From contig NZ_JANUGY010000003.1 of NCBI RefSeq assembly GCF_024756235.1, positions 124,001 through 188,000 of the forward strand: a stretch of 64,000 nucleotides of DNA, read 5' to 3'. This DNA comes from Massilia kyonggiensis (lineage in GTDB: Bacteria; Pseudomonadota; Gammaproteobacteria; Burkholderiales; Burkholderiaceae_D). Below are positions 8,286 to 17,074 of this stretch, piece after piece (the stretch's first letter is position 1; every line of letters begins with the position of its first letter). The notes beneath the pieces are model-generated. The model ran no database searches. It saw nothing but the letters and a program-made list of their open reading frames with translations, and was not told the origin of the DNA. Made by a program: the position numbers and the translations under genes.

Positions 8286-9650
8286 ATGAACGAAACGACT
8301 CGCTCCACTTACGCCCTGGCCTTCGCGCTCATGTCAGTCTCCGCGATCAGCCACGCCGCCGACAGCGCCCCGAGCCCGATCGCCCAGAGCAGCAGCAGCG
8401 CGGCCGTCATGGCCAAGGCGATCCTGCCGCAAACCCTGACCCCGTCCAAGTCCGACGACTACAAGGACCCCGACCTGTGGGCCCGCATCCGCAGCGGCTA
8501 CGCCATCCCCGACATCGACAACACCCTCGTCGCCAAGCACGTGCAGTGGTATGCGAACCGTCCGGACTACTTGGCGCGCATCTCGGGCCGCGCGTCGCTG
8601 TACCTGTACCACGTCGTGCAGGAGCTGGAAAAGCGCGGCATGCCGACGGAACTGGCCCTGCTGCCCGTGATCGAATCCGCGTTCAACCCGCAGGCCCTGT
8701 CGACCGCCGACGCGGCCGGCATCTGGCAGTTCGTGCCGGGCACCGGGCGCGACTTCAACCTGCAGCAGAACATGTTCAAGGACGAGCGCCGCGGCGTGCT
8801 CGCCTCCACCGACGCCGCCCTCACCTATCTGCAGCGCCTGTACACGATGTTCGGCGACTGGCAACTGGCCCTCGCCGCGTATAACTGGGGCGAAGGCAAT
8901 GTGCAGAAGGCGATCCAGAAGAACCGCTCGCTGGGCAAGCCGACCGATTTCGAAAGCTTGGCCGAGCTGATGCCGGCGGAAACCCGCAACTACGTGCCGA
9001 AGCTGCAGGCGGTCAAGAACATCATCGCCAATCCGGCCCAGTACGGCGTCGCGCTCCCGACGATCGACAATACGCCGTATTTCGTCGCCGTCGACAAGAC
9101 GTCCGACATCGACCTGGCCGTGGCCGCCCAGCTGGCGGAAATGTCCGTCGACGAATTCAAGGCCCTGAACCCGCAATTCAAGAAGCCGGTGATCACGGGC
9201 GAATCGACCAAGATCCTGCTGCCGAAGGAAAACGCCGAGAAGTTCAACCTGAACCTCGCGCAATGGGGCCGCGCCCTGTCGACCTGGACCACGCACAAGA
9301 TCACGTCGGCCCGCGAAAGCATCGCCTCGCTGGCCGCGAAACTGGGCACGACGCCGGAAGTCATCCGCCAGGCCAACAACATCCCGCCGCAGATGCGCCT
9401 GAAGGCCGGCTCGACCATCCTCGTGCCGAAGACGAGCGCCACCGCCGGCAACGACATCGCCGAAAGCATCGTCGAGAACGCGTCCGTGATGCTGGAAGCC
9501 GACCGCGGCGATGCCCGCCGCAACGGCCGCAAGCTGACCGGCGCCCAGCGCATCAAGGCCAGCGCCGCGCATGCGGTGGCCGAGATCAAGAGCCGCGTGT
9601 CGCGCGGTTCCAAGCCTGCCGTCAACGCCAACGGCCGCAAGCGCCGCTGA
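8286..9650 (+). CDS. mltD: Membrane-bound lytic murein transglycosylase, MltD-like, with LysM
   Basis: The protein has 454 residues with a signal peptide (cleavage near SHAADS). The SLT catalytic domain spans about 95-230: ELALLPVIESAFNPQALS with the catalytic Glu at 130, then AAGIWQFVPGTGRDF and LALAAYNWGEGNVQKAI, all family 1 transglycosylase motifs. The C-terminal half has one clear LysM (about 337-383, ASLAAKLGTTPEVIRQANNI) and a poorer LysM-like stretch before it. It cleaves peptidoglycan glycan strands between MurNAc and GlcNAc, forming 1,6-anhydro ends. The last 60 residues are basic. It has its own promoter and appears monocistronic. Confidence 0.92.
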   Translation: MNETTRSTYALAFALMSVSAISHAADSAPSPIAQSSSSAAVMAKAILPQTLTPSKSDDYKDPDLWARIRSGYAIPDIDNTLVAKHVQWYANRPDYLARISGRASLYLYHVVQELEKRGMPTELALLPVIESAFNPQALSTADAAGIWQFVPGTGRDFNLQQNMFKDERRGVLASTDAALTYLQRLYTMFGDWQLALAAYNWGEGNVQKAIQKNRSLGKPTDFESLAELMPAETRNYVPKLQAVKNIIANPAQYGVALPTIDNTPYFVAVDKTSDIDLAVAAQLAEMSVDEFKALNPQFKKPVITGESTKILLPKENAEKFNLNLAQWGRALSTWTTHKITSARESIASLAAKLGTTPEVIRQANNIPPQMRLKAGSTILVPKTSATAGNDIAESIVENASVMLEADRGDARRNGRKLTGAQRIKASAAHAVAEIKSRVSRGSKPAVNANGRKRR

Positions 9651-10032
9651 TTCGTGTCATTTTGACCACGCGACGGGCTCACGGCCCGTCAATACGCGCA
9701 CATCTTGACGCGTGCCGTGCACGCTATTCAAAAGTGCGGTATAGTGTTGGTTGTGCGCTGCAATAAACACGGCAGTTCACCGACAGCAGCACCTTTAAGT
9801 ACCACTAGCAGTACCACTAGCAGCTACGCAAGCCCAGGCATCCACGAAGGATGCATCCATAAAGCCCTCCCGCCCTGCGTGCCGAAACTGGCACCGACCC
9901 GGCGCAAAGCTTTTGTGCCGAAATTTCTTTCGTTTCAGAGTCATTTCGTATCGTTGGCTCGCGTTGCTATTTCGCGTTCCGCTCCGAATAGCGTGGACGC
10001 TCACTGATCCATACCGAAAGTAAAGTTAAACA
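9651..10032 (+). promoter_or_regulatory. Long leader region of the RNA helicase gene
   Basis: There is no credible gene in these 382 nt. A TATAGT box at 9740-9745 could be the -10 of a promoter, giving a leader of about 285 nt; no good -35 pairs with it. A 12-nt unit (AGTACCACTAGC) is repeated in tandem at 9798-9821. Long structured leaders are known for cold-induced DEAD-box helicase genes, so regulation at the RNA level is possible but inferred. The hairpin at 9672-9690 follows mltD but lacks a U-tract. Confidence 0.4.
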
Positions 10033-11595
10033 ATGAGTTTTGAAGCACTAGGCTTACACGCGTCCATCGTCAAGGCAGTCTTCCAGGCCGGCTATGAAAA
10101 GCCGACCCCGGTGCAGGAGCAGGCGGTGCCGGCAGCGATCGCAGGCCGCGATCTGCTGGTCTCGTCGCAAACCGGTTCCGGCAAGACGGCAGCCTTCATG
10201 CTGCCCGCCCTGAACAAATTTGCCAATACCGAACCGGTCTCGACCGGCCGTACGCCCGCGCAGGAAGCGCAGGCGGCCCGCGCTCGTGGCGAGCGCGTCC
10301 GTTTCAAGGCAGCCCAGCCGAAGATGCTGGTCCTGACCCCGACCCGCGAACTGGCCCTGCAGGTGACCAACGCGACCGAACAATACACCTCGCACATGCG
10401 CCGCATCCGCGCCGTGTCGATTTTGGGCGGCATGCCGTATCCGAAGCAGATGCAGCTGCTGGCCAAGAACCCGGAAATCCTCGTCGCGACCCCGGGCCGC
10501 CTGATCGACCACATGGAGTCGGGCAAGATCGACTTCTCGCAGCTCGAGATCCTCGTGCTGGACGAAGCCGACCGCATGCTGGACATGGGCTTCATCGAGG
10601 ACATCGAGAAGATCGTCGCCGCGACGCCGGAATCGCGCCAGACCATGCTGTTCTCGGCCACGCTGGATGGCGTCGTCGGCAACATGGCCCGTCGCATCAC
10701 GAAGGATCCGATGGTGATCCAGATCGCGAGCAGCACGAAGCGCCACGAGAACATCGCGCAGAAGGTCCACTTCGTCGACGACCTGTCGCACAAGAACCGC
10801 CTGCTGGACCACCTGCTGCGTGACGACACGCTGGACCAGGCCGTCGTGTTCACGGCAACCAAGCGCGATGCCGACATGATCGCCGACCGCCTGAACATCG
10901 CCGGCTTCGCGGCCGCCGCACTGCATGGCGACATGCACCAGGGCGCCCGCAACCGCACGCTGGACAGCCTGCGCCGCGGCCAGGTCAAGGTGCTGGTCGC
11001 GACCGACGTCGCCGCGCGCGGCATCGACGTGCCGAACATCACCCACGTGGTGAACTACGACCTGCCGAAGTTCCCGGAAGACTACGTGCACCGCATCGGC
11101 CGCACGGGTCGTGCCGGCCGCAACGGTATCGCCGTCTCGCTTGTGAACCACGCGGAAAGCATGAACGTGCGCCGCATCGAACGCTTCACCAAGCAGACCA
11201 TCCCGGTCGACGTGGTGGAAGGCTTCGAGCCGAAGCGTTCGCCGGCACCCCGTTCGGCTGCCCGTCCGGGCTGGAAGCCGGGCGATGGCCGCAACGGCAA
11301 ACCGGGCCAGCGCAGCTTCCACAAGCCGGCCGGCGAAGGCTACCGCGGTGACGCACCGCGCCGCGAAGGCGGCTACCGCAGCGAAGGCGCACCGCGCAGC
11401 GAAGGCGGCTATCAGGGCCAGCGTCGCGAAGGCGGCTACCGCACGGAAAGCGTCCCGCGCAGCGAAGGCGGCTACCAGGGCCAGCGCCGCGAAGGCGGTT
11501 ATCGCAGCGAGGGCGGCCAGCGCCGCGAACGCTCGGGCTTCGGCGCGCATCCGCGCTCGGCCGATTCCGCTCGCCGCACGTTCGGCGACCGCTAA
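10033..11595 (+). CDS. rhlE: DEAD-box ATP-dependent RNA helicase, RhlE type, with repetitive basic tail
   Basis: The protein has 520 residues. Helicase motifs occur in order: Q motif with FEALGLHASIVKAVFQAGYE, motif I SQTGSGKTAA, Ia PTRELALQ, Ib TPGRL, motif II VLDEADRMLDMGF, motif III FSATL, then ARGIDVPNITHVVNYDLP and the HRIGRTGRAGRNG motif VI. From about residue 400 the tail is Gly/Arg/Ser-rich, with recurring units of the form EGGYR and SEGGYQGQRR (about 435-510), an RNA-binding low-complexity extension typical of betaproteobacterial RhlE. It remodels structured RNA and ribosome intermediates or mRNA during cold growth. It starts 287 nt after a possible -10 box and ends before a good intrinsic terminator. 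Confidence 0.93.
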   Translation: MSFEALGLHASIVKAVFQAGYEKPTPVQEQAVPAAIAGRDLLVSSQTGSGKTAAFMLPALNKFANTEPVSTGRTPAQEAQAARARGERVRFKAAQPKMLVLTPTRELALQVTNATEQYTSHMRRIRAVSILGGMPYPKQMQLLAKNPEILVATPGRLIDHMESGKIDFSQLEILVLDEADRMLDMGFIEDIEKIVAATPESRQTMLFSATLDGVVGNMARRITKDPMVIQIASSTKRHENIAQKVHFVDDLSHKNRLLDHLLRDDTLDQAVVFTATKRDADMIADRLNIAGFAAAALHGDMHQGARNRTLDSLRRGQVKVLVATDVAARGIDVPNITHVVNYDLPKFPEDYVHRIGRTGRAGRNGIAVSLVNHAESMNVRRIERFTKQTIPVDVVEGFEPKRSPAPRSAARPGWKPGDGRNGKPGQRSFHKPAGEGYRGDAPRREGGYRSEGAPRSEGGYQGQRREGGYRTESVPRSEGGYQGQRREGGYRSEGGQRRERSGFGAHPRSADSARRTFGDR

Positions 11596-11613
11596 GCGTC
11601 GGCAGGCATAACG

Positions 11614-11649
11614 AAACCCCCGGCATCGCAAGGTGCCGGGGGTTTTGTT
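11614..11649 (+). terminator. Intrinsic terminator after the helicase gene
   Basis: CCCCCGGCA (11617-11625) pairs with 11634-11642 around an 8-nt loop, followed by TTTTGTTTTT. It lies just before the stop of the convergent senA gene; its minus-strand T-run is weaker, but it may act on both strands. Confidence 0.8.
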
Positions 11650-11650
11650 T

Positions 11651-12865
11651 TTATAACGCGCAGCTGCGGAAACCGGCGAAGATGTCGTCCCGCTCCGGCG
11701 TGAAGAAATTGCGGAAATGCGGCGAGCGCAGCCGCGCCGGCGTCGCGAACGATGCGCCGCGCAGGGTCTGGCGCGTGCCGAACCACGGCGCCGAATAGTC
11801 TCGGTAGCGGTCCGCCTCGAAGCCCGCGAACGGCAGGAACGCGGACGCCGTCCATTCCCACAACGCCCCCCACGCGAAGCCCGGCTGGGCCGACGCTGCC
11901 GCGTATTCCCACTCGTCTTCCGTCGGCAGCCGGCGGCCCGCCCACGCGCACCAGGCCTGCGCCTCGTACAGGTTCACGTGGCGTACGGGTTCCGCGAGGT
12001 CGAGGGCGACGGGCCGGCCGAAGCGCACGGTGTACCAGTCTTCTCCTTCGCGCGCCCAGTAGTGCGGTGCCGACCGCTCCTGCGTCATGAGCCAGGCGCG
12101 GCCGGCATCCGTCCAGTACTGCGGACGCTCGTAGCCGCCGTCGTGCACGAAGTCGAGATAGGCGGCCGTGCTGACGAGTCCCGCGTCGATGGCGAACGGC
12201 GCGACCTTGACGACCGCGGCGTCCCGCTCGTTGTCGAACACGAACCCGGTCGACTGGTCGCCGCCGCGGAGAAAACTCCCGCCGGGGAAGGCGATCTCGC
12301 CCGCCCTGCCCGCGGCCGTCGACTGCGCGCGCGGCGCCAGCGGACTCGCCGGCGCCGGCGCACCGCGCGACTGCAGCGTCTGCAAGGAGTACAGGAAGGC
12401 TTCGCCGTGCATGTCCTCATGGGCGAGTGCCAGGCGATACGGATACAGCGCGAGGTCGTCGTCGGCCTCGTGCGCGAGACGGTCGAGGATGCGGTCGAGC
12501 ACCTCGTGGCAATAGGTTTTCACGGCGCCCGGCGGCGGCAGGTCGAGGGTCCAGCGCGCGCTGTGCGGGACGGTGCCGGAATCGAACCAGTCGTCGCCGC
12601 GCGCCAGCAGCGAGTGGCCGCTGGCGGCACCGGGCCGGCTGTCCATCGCGCCGCGCAGCACGAACCATTCCGCGAACCAGGCCGTATGGCCCAGTTCCCA
12701 CAACGGCGGGTTCACGATCGGTAGGCGCGGCACGCGGGCCGCGTCGTCGTAGCCGGCGGCCGCGAGGGCTTCGAACAGCGCGAGCGTATAATGCCGCGCA
12801 TCCTGCAATGCGACGGCCAGCTCCCTGGGTCCCGCGTGGCGGAACGATGCTTGATTGACGGTCAT
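11651..12865 (-). CDS. senA: Selenoneine synthase SenA (EgtB-like, iron-dependent)
   Basis: The protein has 404 residues. An N-terminal DinB-like bundle carries the iron-binding histidines: H60 in WELGHTAWFAEWF, and H149 and H153 in HEDMHGE. A C-terminal formylglycine-generating-enzyme/sulfatase-modifying fold runs from about 195 to the end (GGSFLRGGDQ, RRLPTEDEWEYAAA, LWEWTASAFLPFAGF, NFFTPERDDIFAGFRSCAL). EgtB shares this layout, but this protein diverges from the true EgtB at 19186-20409 and lies beside senB and selD. That matches the SenABC pathway described in Variovorax, where SenA joins selenium from a selenosugar to hercynine. It is divergent from senB across only 34 nt, so both promoters must overlap coding sequence. 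A cysteine-using EgtB paralogue is the alternative, but context argues against it. Confidence 0.9.
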   Translation of the reverse strand: MTVNQASFRHAGPRELAVALQDARHYTLALFEALAAAGYDDAARVPRLPIVNPPLWELGHTAWFAEWFVLRGAMDSRPGAASGHSLLARGDDWFDSGTVPHSARWTLDLPPPGAVKTYCHEVLDRILDRLAHEADDDLALYPYRLALAHEDMHGEAFLYSLQTLQSRGAPAPASPLAPRAQSTAAGRAGEIAFPGGSFLRGGDQSTGFVFDNERDAAVVKVAPFAIDAGLVSTAAYLDFVHDGGYERPQYWTDAGRAWLMTQERSAPHYWAREGEDWYTVRFGRPVALDLAEPVRHVNLYEAQAWCAWAGRRLPTEDEWEYAAASAQPGFAWGALWEWTASAFLPFAGFEADRYRDYSAPWFGTRQTLRGASFATPARLRSPHFRNFFTPERDDIFAGFRSCAL

Positions 12866-12899
12866 GCATCATTGTACGACCAATTCCCACTCCGACCCG

Positions 12900-13886
12900 A
12901 TGGCAAGAAGGCATATCCACATCGTCAGCCCCGCATCCGCGCGCGAGAACAACGGCAACTGGCAGACGGCCAGCCGCTGGCGGCGTCACCTCGCGCGCGA
13001 CTACCGCGTCACGATCGGCCCCGGCTGGCAGGCTGGCGATCCGGTGCCGGACCTGTTGATCGCCCTGCACGCGCGCCGCTCCGCCGCCGCGCTGGCCGCA
13101 TTCAACGATGCGCACCCGGACCGGCCCCTGCTCCTCGTCCTGACGGGCACGGACCTGTACCGCGATATCCGCGACGACGCCGCCGCGCAAGCCTCGCTCG
13201 CCCGCGCGCACGCGCTCGTCGTGCTGCAGCCGCGCGGGCTGGACGAGCTGCCGGATGACGTACACGCGAAGACGCACGTGATCTACCAGTCGGCCCCGCG
13301 CCTGCGTCCTGCCCGGCCGCGCATGCCGCTGGACGTCGCGATGATCGGCCACCTGCGCGAGGAAAAAGATCCGCGGACGTTCATGGATGCGGCCCGCCTC
13401 GTCGGCACGCCGGGCATCCGCCTCGTGCACATCGGCGCCGCGCTCGACCCGGCACTGGGCCGCCGCGCACAGGAGACGCAGGCTGCGACGTCCGCCTACC
13501 GCTGGCTCGGCGCCCTGCCCCACATGGCGACGCGGCGCCGGCTGCGGCGCTGCCACGCGATGGTCATCGCATCGCGCATGGAGGGCGGCGCAAACGTCAT
13601 CATCGAGGCCGTGACGAGCGGCGTGCCGGTGCTGGCCTCGAACATCTCCGGCAACGTCGGCATGCTGGGCGACGACTACGCCGGCCTGTTCGCGCCCGGC
13701 GACGCGCAGGCGCTGGCCCGCCTGATCGAGCGCAGCGCGACCGACCCGCGTTTCGCGGACCGCCTGCGCCGCCAGTGCGCGGCGCGCGCGGCGCTGTTCG
13801 CTCCCGCCGCCGAGCGAGCGCGCCTGCTCGACTTGGTGGATAATCTTCTTCTTCGATCAACGCACGCACACGAGAGCACCGCATGA
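12900..13886 (+). CDS. senB: Selenosugar synthase SenB (glycosyltransferase GT-B fold)
   Basis: I chose the ATG at 12900 (328 residues, MARRHIHIVSPASARENNGN); an upstream ATG at 12855 would run into the senA start. The N-terminal half begins IHIVSPAS and carries LLLVLTGTDLYRDI; the C-terminal half holds DVAMIGHLREEKDP and the donor-site motif RMEGGANVIIEAVTSGVPVL, an E-x7-E retaining-transferase signature. In the described pathway SenB uses selenophosphate and a UDP-sugar to form a selenosugar, making a carbon-selenium bond. Its stop overlaps the selD start in ATGA, so translation is coupled and the supply of selenophosphate is tied to its use. Without the neighbours this would be called only a group 1 glycosyltransferase. 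Confidence 0.9.
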   Translation: MARRHIHIVSPASARENNGNWQTASRWRRHLARDYRVTIGPGWQAGDPVPDLLIALHARRSAAALAAFNDAHPDRPLLLVLTGTDLYRDIRDDAAAQASLARAHALVVLQPRGLDELPDDVHAKTHVIYQSAPRLRPARPRMPLDVAMIGHLREEKDPRTFMDAARLVGTPGIRLVHIGAALDPALGRRAQETQAATSAYRWLGALPHMATRRRLRRCHAMVIASRMEGGANVIIEAVTSGVPVLASNISGNVGMLGDDYAGLFAPGDAQALARLIERSATDPRFADRLRRQCAARAALFAPAAERARLLDLVDNLLLRSTHAHESTA

Positions 13887-14938
13887 ACACATCCGCCGAC
13901 CAACCCATCAAACTGACCTCGTTCTCCCACGGCGGCGGCTGCGGCTGCAAGATCGCGCCGGGCGTGCTGTCCGAGATCCTGAAGAAGTCGAGCGGCTTCC
14001 CCGTGCCGAAAGAGCTCATGGTCGGCATCGAGACGGCCGACGACGCGGCCGTCTACAGGCTGAACGACGAGCAGGCGCTGATCGCCACGACCGACTTCTT
14101 CATGCCCATCGTCGACGATCCGTTCGACTTCGGCCGCATCGCCGCCACCAACGCGATCTCGGACGTGTACGCGATGGGCGGCACGCCGATCATGGCGCTG
14201 GCGCTCGTCGGCATGCCGATCAACAAGCTGCCGCTGGAGACGATCGGCAAGATCATCCAGGGCGGCGAATCGATCTGCGCGGAAGCGGGCATCCCCATCG
14301 CGGGCGGCCATACGATCGACTCGGTGGAACCCATCTACGGCCTCGTCGTCATGGGCCTCGTGCACCCGTCGAAGGTCAAGCGCAACGCGGATGCGCGCGC
14401 GGGCGACGTGCTCGTCCTCGGCAAGCCGCTGGGCGTGGGCGTGCTGTCGGCCGCGCTGAAGAAGGACCAGCTGGATGCGGACGGCTATGCCGCCATGGTC
14501 GCGAACACGACGAAGCTGAACAAGCCGGGCAAGGCGCTCTCCGAACTGGCGGGCGTGCACGCGCTGACGGACGTCACCGGCTTCGGCCTGCTGGGCCATT
14601 TGCTCGAGCTGGCGCGCGGCGCGAAGCTGACCGCGCAGCTGGACATGGCGAACATCCCGCTGCTGCCGGGCGTCGAGGCGCTGGCCCACGCCGGCTATTT
14701 CACGGGTGCCTCCGGCCGCAATTGGGATGCGTACGGCCATGACGTCGAACTGGGTGCTGCGATCACGGACACGCAACGCGTGCTGCTGACGGATCCGCAG
14801 ACGTCGGGCGGGCTGCTCGTGTCGTGCGATCCGGCGAGCGTGGACGACGTGCTCGCGCTGTTCCGCCGCGAGGGCTTCGGCGACGCGGCGGTCATCGGTT
14901 CGATGGCAGCGGGCGCGCCGAAAGTCGTCGTACTGTAA
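13883..14938 (+). CDS. selD: Selenide, water dikinase (selenophosphate synthetase) SelD/SenC
   Basis: The protein has 351 residues, the normal length. The catalytic N-terminus reads SHGGGCGCK, with Cys20, Cys22 and Lys23 matching E. coli Cys17, Cys19 and Lys20; the key residue is Cys, not Sec. Further motifs are TADDAAVY, TTDFFMPIVDDPFDFGRIAA (the metal and ATP-binding Asp cluster), GGTPIMALALVGMP, AGGHTID, TDVTGFGLLGH and LTDPQTSGGLL. It makes selenophosphate from selenide and ATP. It overlaps senB by 4 nt, so it is the SenC of the selenoneine pathway. No selA or selB is visible in this window, so a further role in selenocysteine or selenouridine supply cannot be judged. Confidence 0.95.
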   Translation: MNTSADQPIKLTSFSHGGGCGCKIAPGVLSEILKKSSGFPVPKELMVGIETADDAAVYRLNDEQALIATTDFFMPIVDDPFDFGRIAATNAISDVYAMGGTPIMALALVGMPINKLPLETIGKIIQGGESICAEAGIPIAGGHTIDSVEPIYGLVVMGLVHPSKVKRNADARAGDVLVLGKPLGVGVLSAALKKDQLDADGYAAMVANTTKLNKPGKALSELAGVHALTDVTGFGLLGHLLELARGAKLTAQLDMANIPLLPGVEALAHAGYFTGASGRNWDAYGHDVELGAAITDTQRVLLTDPQTSGGLLVSCDPASVDDVLALFRREGFGDAAVIGSMAAGAPKVVVL

Positions 14939-14954
14939 CGATCCCACGGGAAAC

Positions 14955-14974
14955 CGCCCGTCGCAAAACGGGCG
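14955..14974 (+). other. Hairpin after selD
   Basis: A 7-bp perfect stem (14955-14961 with 14968-14974) closes a 6-nt loop 17 nt after the selD stop. No U-tract follows. It could protect the 3' end or act with Rho. Low weight. Confidence 0.35.
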
Positions 14975-15009
14975 CAACCGTGGTGACCAAACGACAACAC
15001 ACGAAACGC

Positions 15010-15038
15010 TTGACACACCAAACAAAATTCACTTAGAG
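15010..15038 (+). promoter_or_regulatory. Promoter of the leuA leader transcript
   Basis: A perfect TTGACA (15010-15015) is followed at 17-nt spacing by TTAGAG (15033-15038). Transcription would start at about 15045, next to the leader-peptide ATG at 15046. The -10 is weak, so the exact start is uncertain; if it holds, the leader peptide is translated from an almost leaderless mRNA. Confidence 0.55.
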
Positions 15039-15045
15039 TGGAGAA

Positions 15046-15126
15046 ATGTTCTCCCCTCTGCCTCTGTCGACTTCCCTATCGCTTGCCCGCGCGCTAACGC
15101 CGGCAACCCTGCTACTACGCGCGTAA
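15046..15126 (+). CDS. leuL: leu leader peptide (26 aa, 8 leucines), likely attenuator
   Basis: This ORF has 26 codons, too short for ordinary gene calling. Eight codons are Leu, in order CTG CTG CTA CTT CTA CTG CTA CTA. The peptide reads MFSPLPLSTS... and ends TLLLRA, with three consecutive Leu codons three codons before the stop. Half of the Leu codons are CTA, which is very rare in the flanking high-GC genes; E. coli leuL likewise uses clustered CUA. GGAG lies just upstream of the ATG. A hairpin (15143-15159) follows the stop at once. Ribosome stalling when leucyl-tRNA is scarce is the expected sensor for leuA, 260 nt downstream. I see no U-rich intrinsic terminator in the leader, so termination may depend on Rho or regulation may act on translation. 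Confidence 0.8.
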   Translation: MFSPLPLSTSLSLARALTPATLLLRA

Positions 15127-15186
15127 ATCGCCGCTGTCCCGCCCGGCCAAGCTTGCCGGATTCGTAGCCCAAGGAAAGTTGTACCG

Positions 15187-15303
15187 ATGTTTGCCACTAC
15201 CACATCCACGCTGTCTGTAGTTTCCGCCGGAGCTTTCCTGCTGTCTGCCGGCGCACGTGTGGTGTTTCGCTCGCTAAAACTACCGATCGGTTGCCGGGCC
15301 TAG
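15187..15303 (+). CDS. Second small ORF in the leuA leader (38 aa)
   Basis: The ATG at 15187 lies 8 nt after AAGGAAAG, a strong ribosome site, and the frame runs 38 codons to TAG at 15301. The peptide begins MFATTTSTLSVVSAGAFLL and ends LKLPIGCRA; the centre is hydrophobic and the end is basic. It lies between leuL and leuA. Its stop overlaps a long GC-rich stem (about 15293-15322), so its translation could control folding upstream of leuA. Whether it is a regulatory uORF or a true small membrane peptide cannot be told from the sequence. I do not recognise it. Confidence 0.5.
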   Translation: MFATTTSTLSVVSAGAFLLSAGARVVFRSLKLPIGCRA

Positions 15304-15385
15304 CGTCCGTGGCCCGTCCGGCAGCCCCCGCCACAACGATCGAAACGACACCTTCACCAGCATTTAGAACTCAGGAGCCACCGCC

Positions 15386-17074
15386 ATGTTGACCAATCCT
15401 TCCGCCAAATACCGCCCCTTCCCCGCCGTCCCGTTGGCCGACCGCCAGTGGCCGAACCGCATCATCGACAAGCCGCCGGTCTGGATGAGCACCGACCTGC
15501 GCGACGGCAACCAGGCGCTGATCGAGCCGATGAGCCCGGAAAAGAAACTGCGCTTCTTCGAAAAGCTCGTGCAGATCGGCGTGAAGGAAATCGAGGTGGG
15601 CTTCCCGTCCGCATCGCAGACGGACTTCGACTTCGTGCGCATGCTGGTCGAAGAGAAGCGCATCCCGGACGACGTCACCATCATCGTCCTGACGCAGGCC
15701 CGTGAAGAACTGATCCGCCGCACCGTCGAATCGTGCGTCGGCGCCAAGCAGGCGATCGTCCACGTCTACAACTCGGTCGCGCCCGTGTTCCGCCGCGTCG
15801 TGTTCGGCATGAACCAGGACGAGATCGTGCAGATCGCCGTCAACGGCACGAAGCTGATCAAGGAACTGGTCGCCCAGCATCCGGACACGAAATGGGGCCT
15901 CGAGTATTCGCCGGAATCGTTCTCGACGACGGAACTGGATTTCTCCAAGCGCATCGTCGACGCCGTCGTCGACGTGTGGCAGCCGAGCGCGGACAACAAG
16001 GTGATCGTGAACCTGCCGTCGACCGTGGAAGCGGCGACGCCGAACGTCTACGCCGACCAGATCGAATGGATGTGCCGTAACCTGAAGCAGCGCGAGAATC
16101 TCGTCATCAGCGTGCACCCGCACAACGACCGCGGCACCGCCGTCGCCGCCGCCGAGCTGGCCGTGATGGCCGGCGCCGACCGCGTCGAGGGCTGTTTGTT
16201 CGGCAACGGCGAGCGCACCGGCAACGTCGACCTCGTCACCCTCGCATTGAACCTCTACACCCAGGGCGTGCACCCGGGCCTGGACTTCTCGGACATCGAC
16301 GCCGTCCGCCAGCTCGTCGAGGAATGCAACCAGATCCCCGTGCACCCGCGCCATCCGTACGTCGGCGATCTCGTGTTCACCGCGTTCTCCGGCTCGCACC
16401 AGGACGCGATCAAGAAGGGCTTCGCGAAGCAGCAGGCGGACGCGATCTGGGAAGTGCCGTACCTCCCGATCGACCCGGCCGACCTGGGCCGCAGCTACGA
16501 CGCGGTGATCCGCGTGAACAGCCAGTCCGGCAAGGGCGGCATGGCCTACCTGCTCGAGCAGGAATACGGCCTCGAACTGCCGCGCCGCCTGCAGATCGAA
16601 TTCTCGCGCGTCGTGCAGAAGCATGCCGACGCCACCGGCCGCGAAGTGGCCGCCGCCGACATCCACGCCCTGTTCGACCGTGAGTACTTCAACCAGGAAA
16701 ACGCCGCCTACCGCTATGTATCGCACCGCCTCGTCGAGAACAGCGAAGGCGAACAGCGCGTGCAGATCGACACGACGGTGCAGCACAACCGCGTGACGGA
16801 ACCGCACCAGGGCACCGGCAACGGCCCGATCGACGCCTTCGTCAACGCGCTCGGCCTGGACATCCGCCTGATGGACTACCACGAGCACTCGATCGGCTCG
16901 GGCGCCGATGCGCGCGCCGCCTGCTACGTCGAGCTGCGTCTCGCGAATGGTCCGACCCTGTTCGGCGCCGCCATCGACAGCAATATCGTGACCGCGTCGT
17001 TCAAGGCCGTGCTGTCCGCCGTGAACCGCCAGCTGGCGCTCAACGCGGAACAGGCACCGCAGCAGGCCGCCTGA
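15386..17074 (+). CDS. leuA: 2-isopropylmalate synthase, long form
   Basis: The protein has 562 residues, the length of the long (yeast/actinobacterial-like) LeuA group rather than the 520-residue enterobacterial form. It opens [20 protein letters not shown] with the metal-binding Asp in the DGNQAL signature, followed by [17 protein letters not shown] and [14 protein letters not shown] (metal-binding His residues and active-site loop). The C-terminal allosteric LeuA_dimer domain covers about 430-550 ([25 protein letters not shown]). It condenses acetyl-CoA with 2-ketoisovalerate, the first committed step of leucine synthesis, and is normally inhibited by leucine. AGGAG precedes the ATG. Control by the upstream leader is inferred. 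The 3' end overlaps the convergent glycosyltransferase gene by 35 nt. Confidence 0.97.
   Translation: MLTNPSAKYRPFPAVPLADRQWPNRIIDKPPVWMSTDLRDGNQALIEPMSPEKKLRFFEKLVQIGVKEIEVGFPSASQTDFDFVRMLVEEKRIPDDVTIIVLTQAREELIRRTVESCVGAKQAIVHVYNSVAPVFRRVVFGMNQDEIVQIAVNGTKLIKELVAQHPDTKWGLEYSPESFSTTELDFSKRIVDAVVDVWQPSADNKVIVNLPSTVEAATPNVYADQIEWMCRNLKQRENLVISVHPHNDRGTAVAAAELAVMAGADRVEGCLFGNGERTGNVDLVTLALNLYTQGVHPGLDFSDIDAVRQLVEECNQIPVHPRHPYVGDLVFTAFSGSHQDAIKKGFAKQQADAIWEVPYLPIDPADLGRSYDAVIRVNSQSGKGGMAYLLEQEYGLELPRRLQIEFSRVVQKHADATGREVAAADIHALFDREYFNQENAAYRYVSHRLVENSEGEQRVQIDTTVQHNRVTEPHQGTGNGPIDAFVNALGLDIRLMDYHEHSIGSGADARAACYVELRLANGPTLFGAAIDSNIVTASFKAVLSAVNRQLALNAEQAPQQAA

Noticed and set aside
9672..9690. 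Hairpin after mltD as a terminator
   Set aside because: 7-bp stem but no U-tract; not reported as a terminator.
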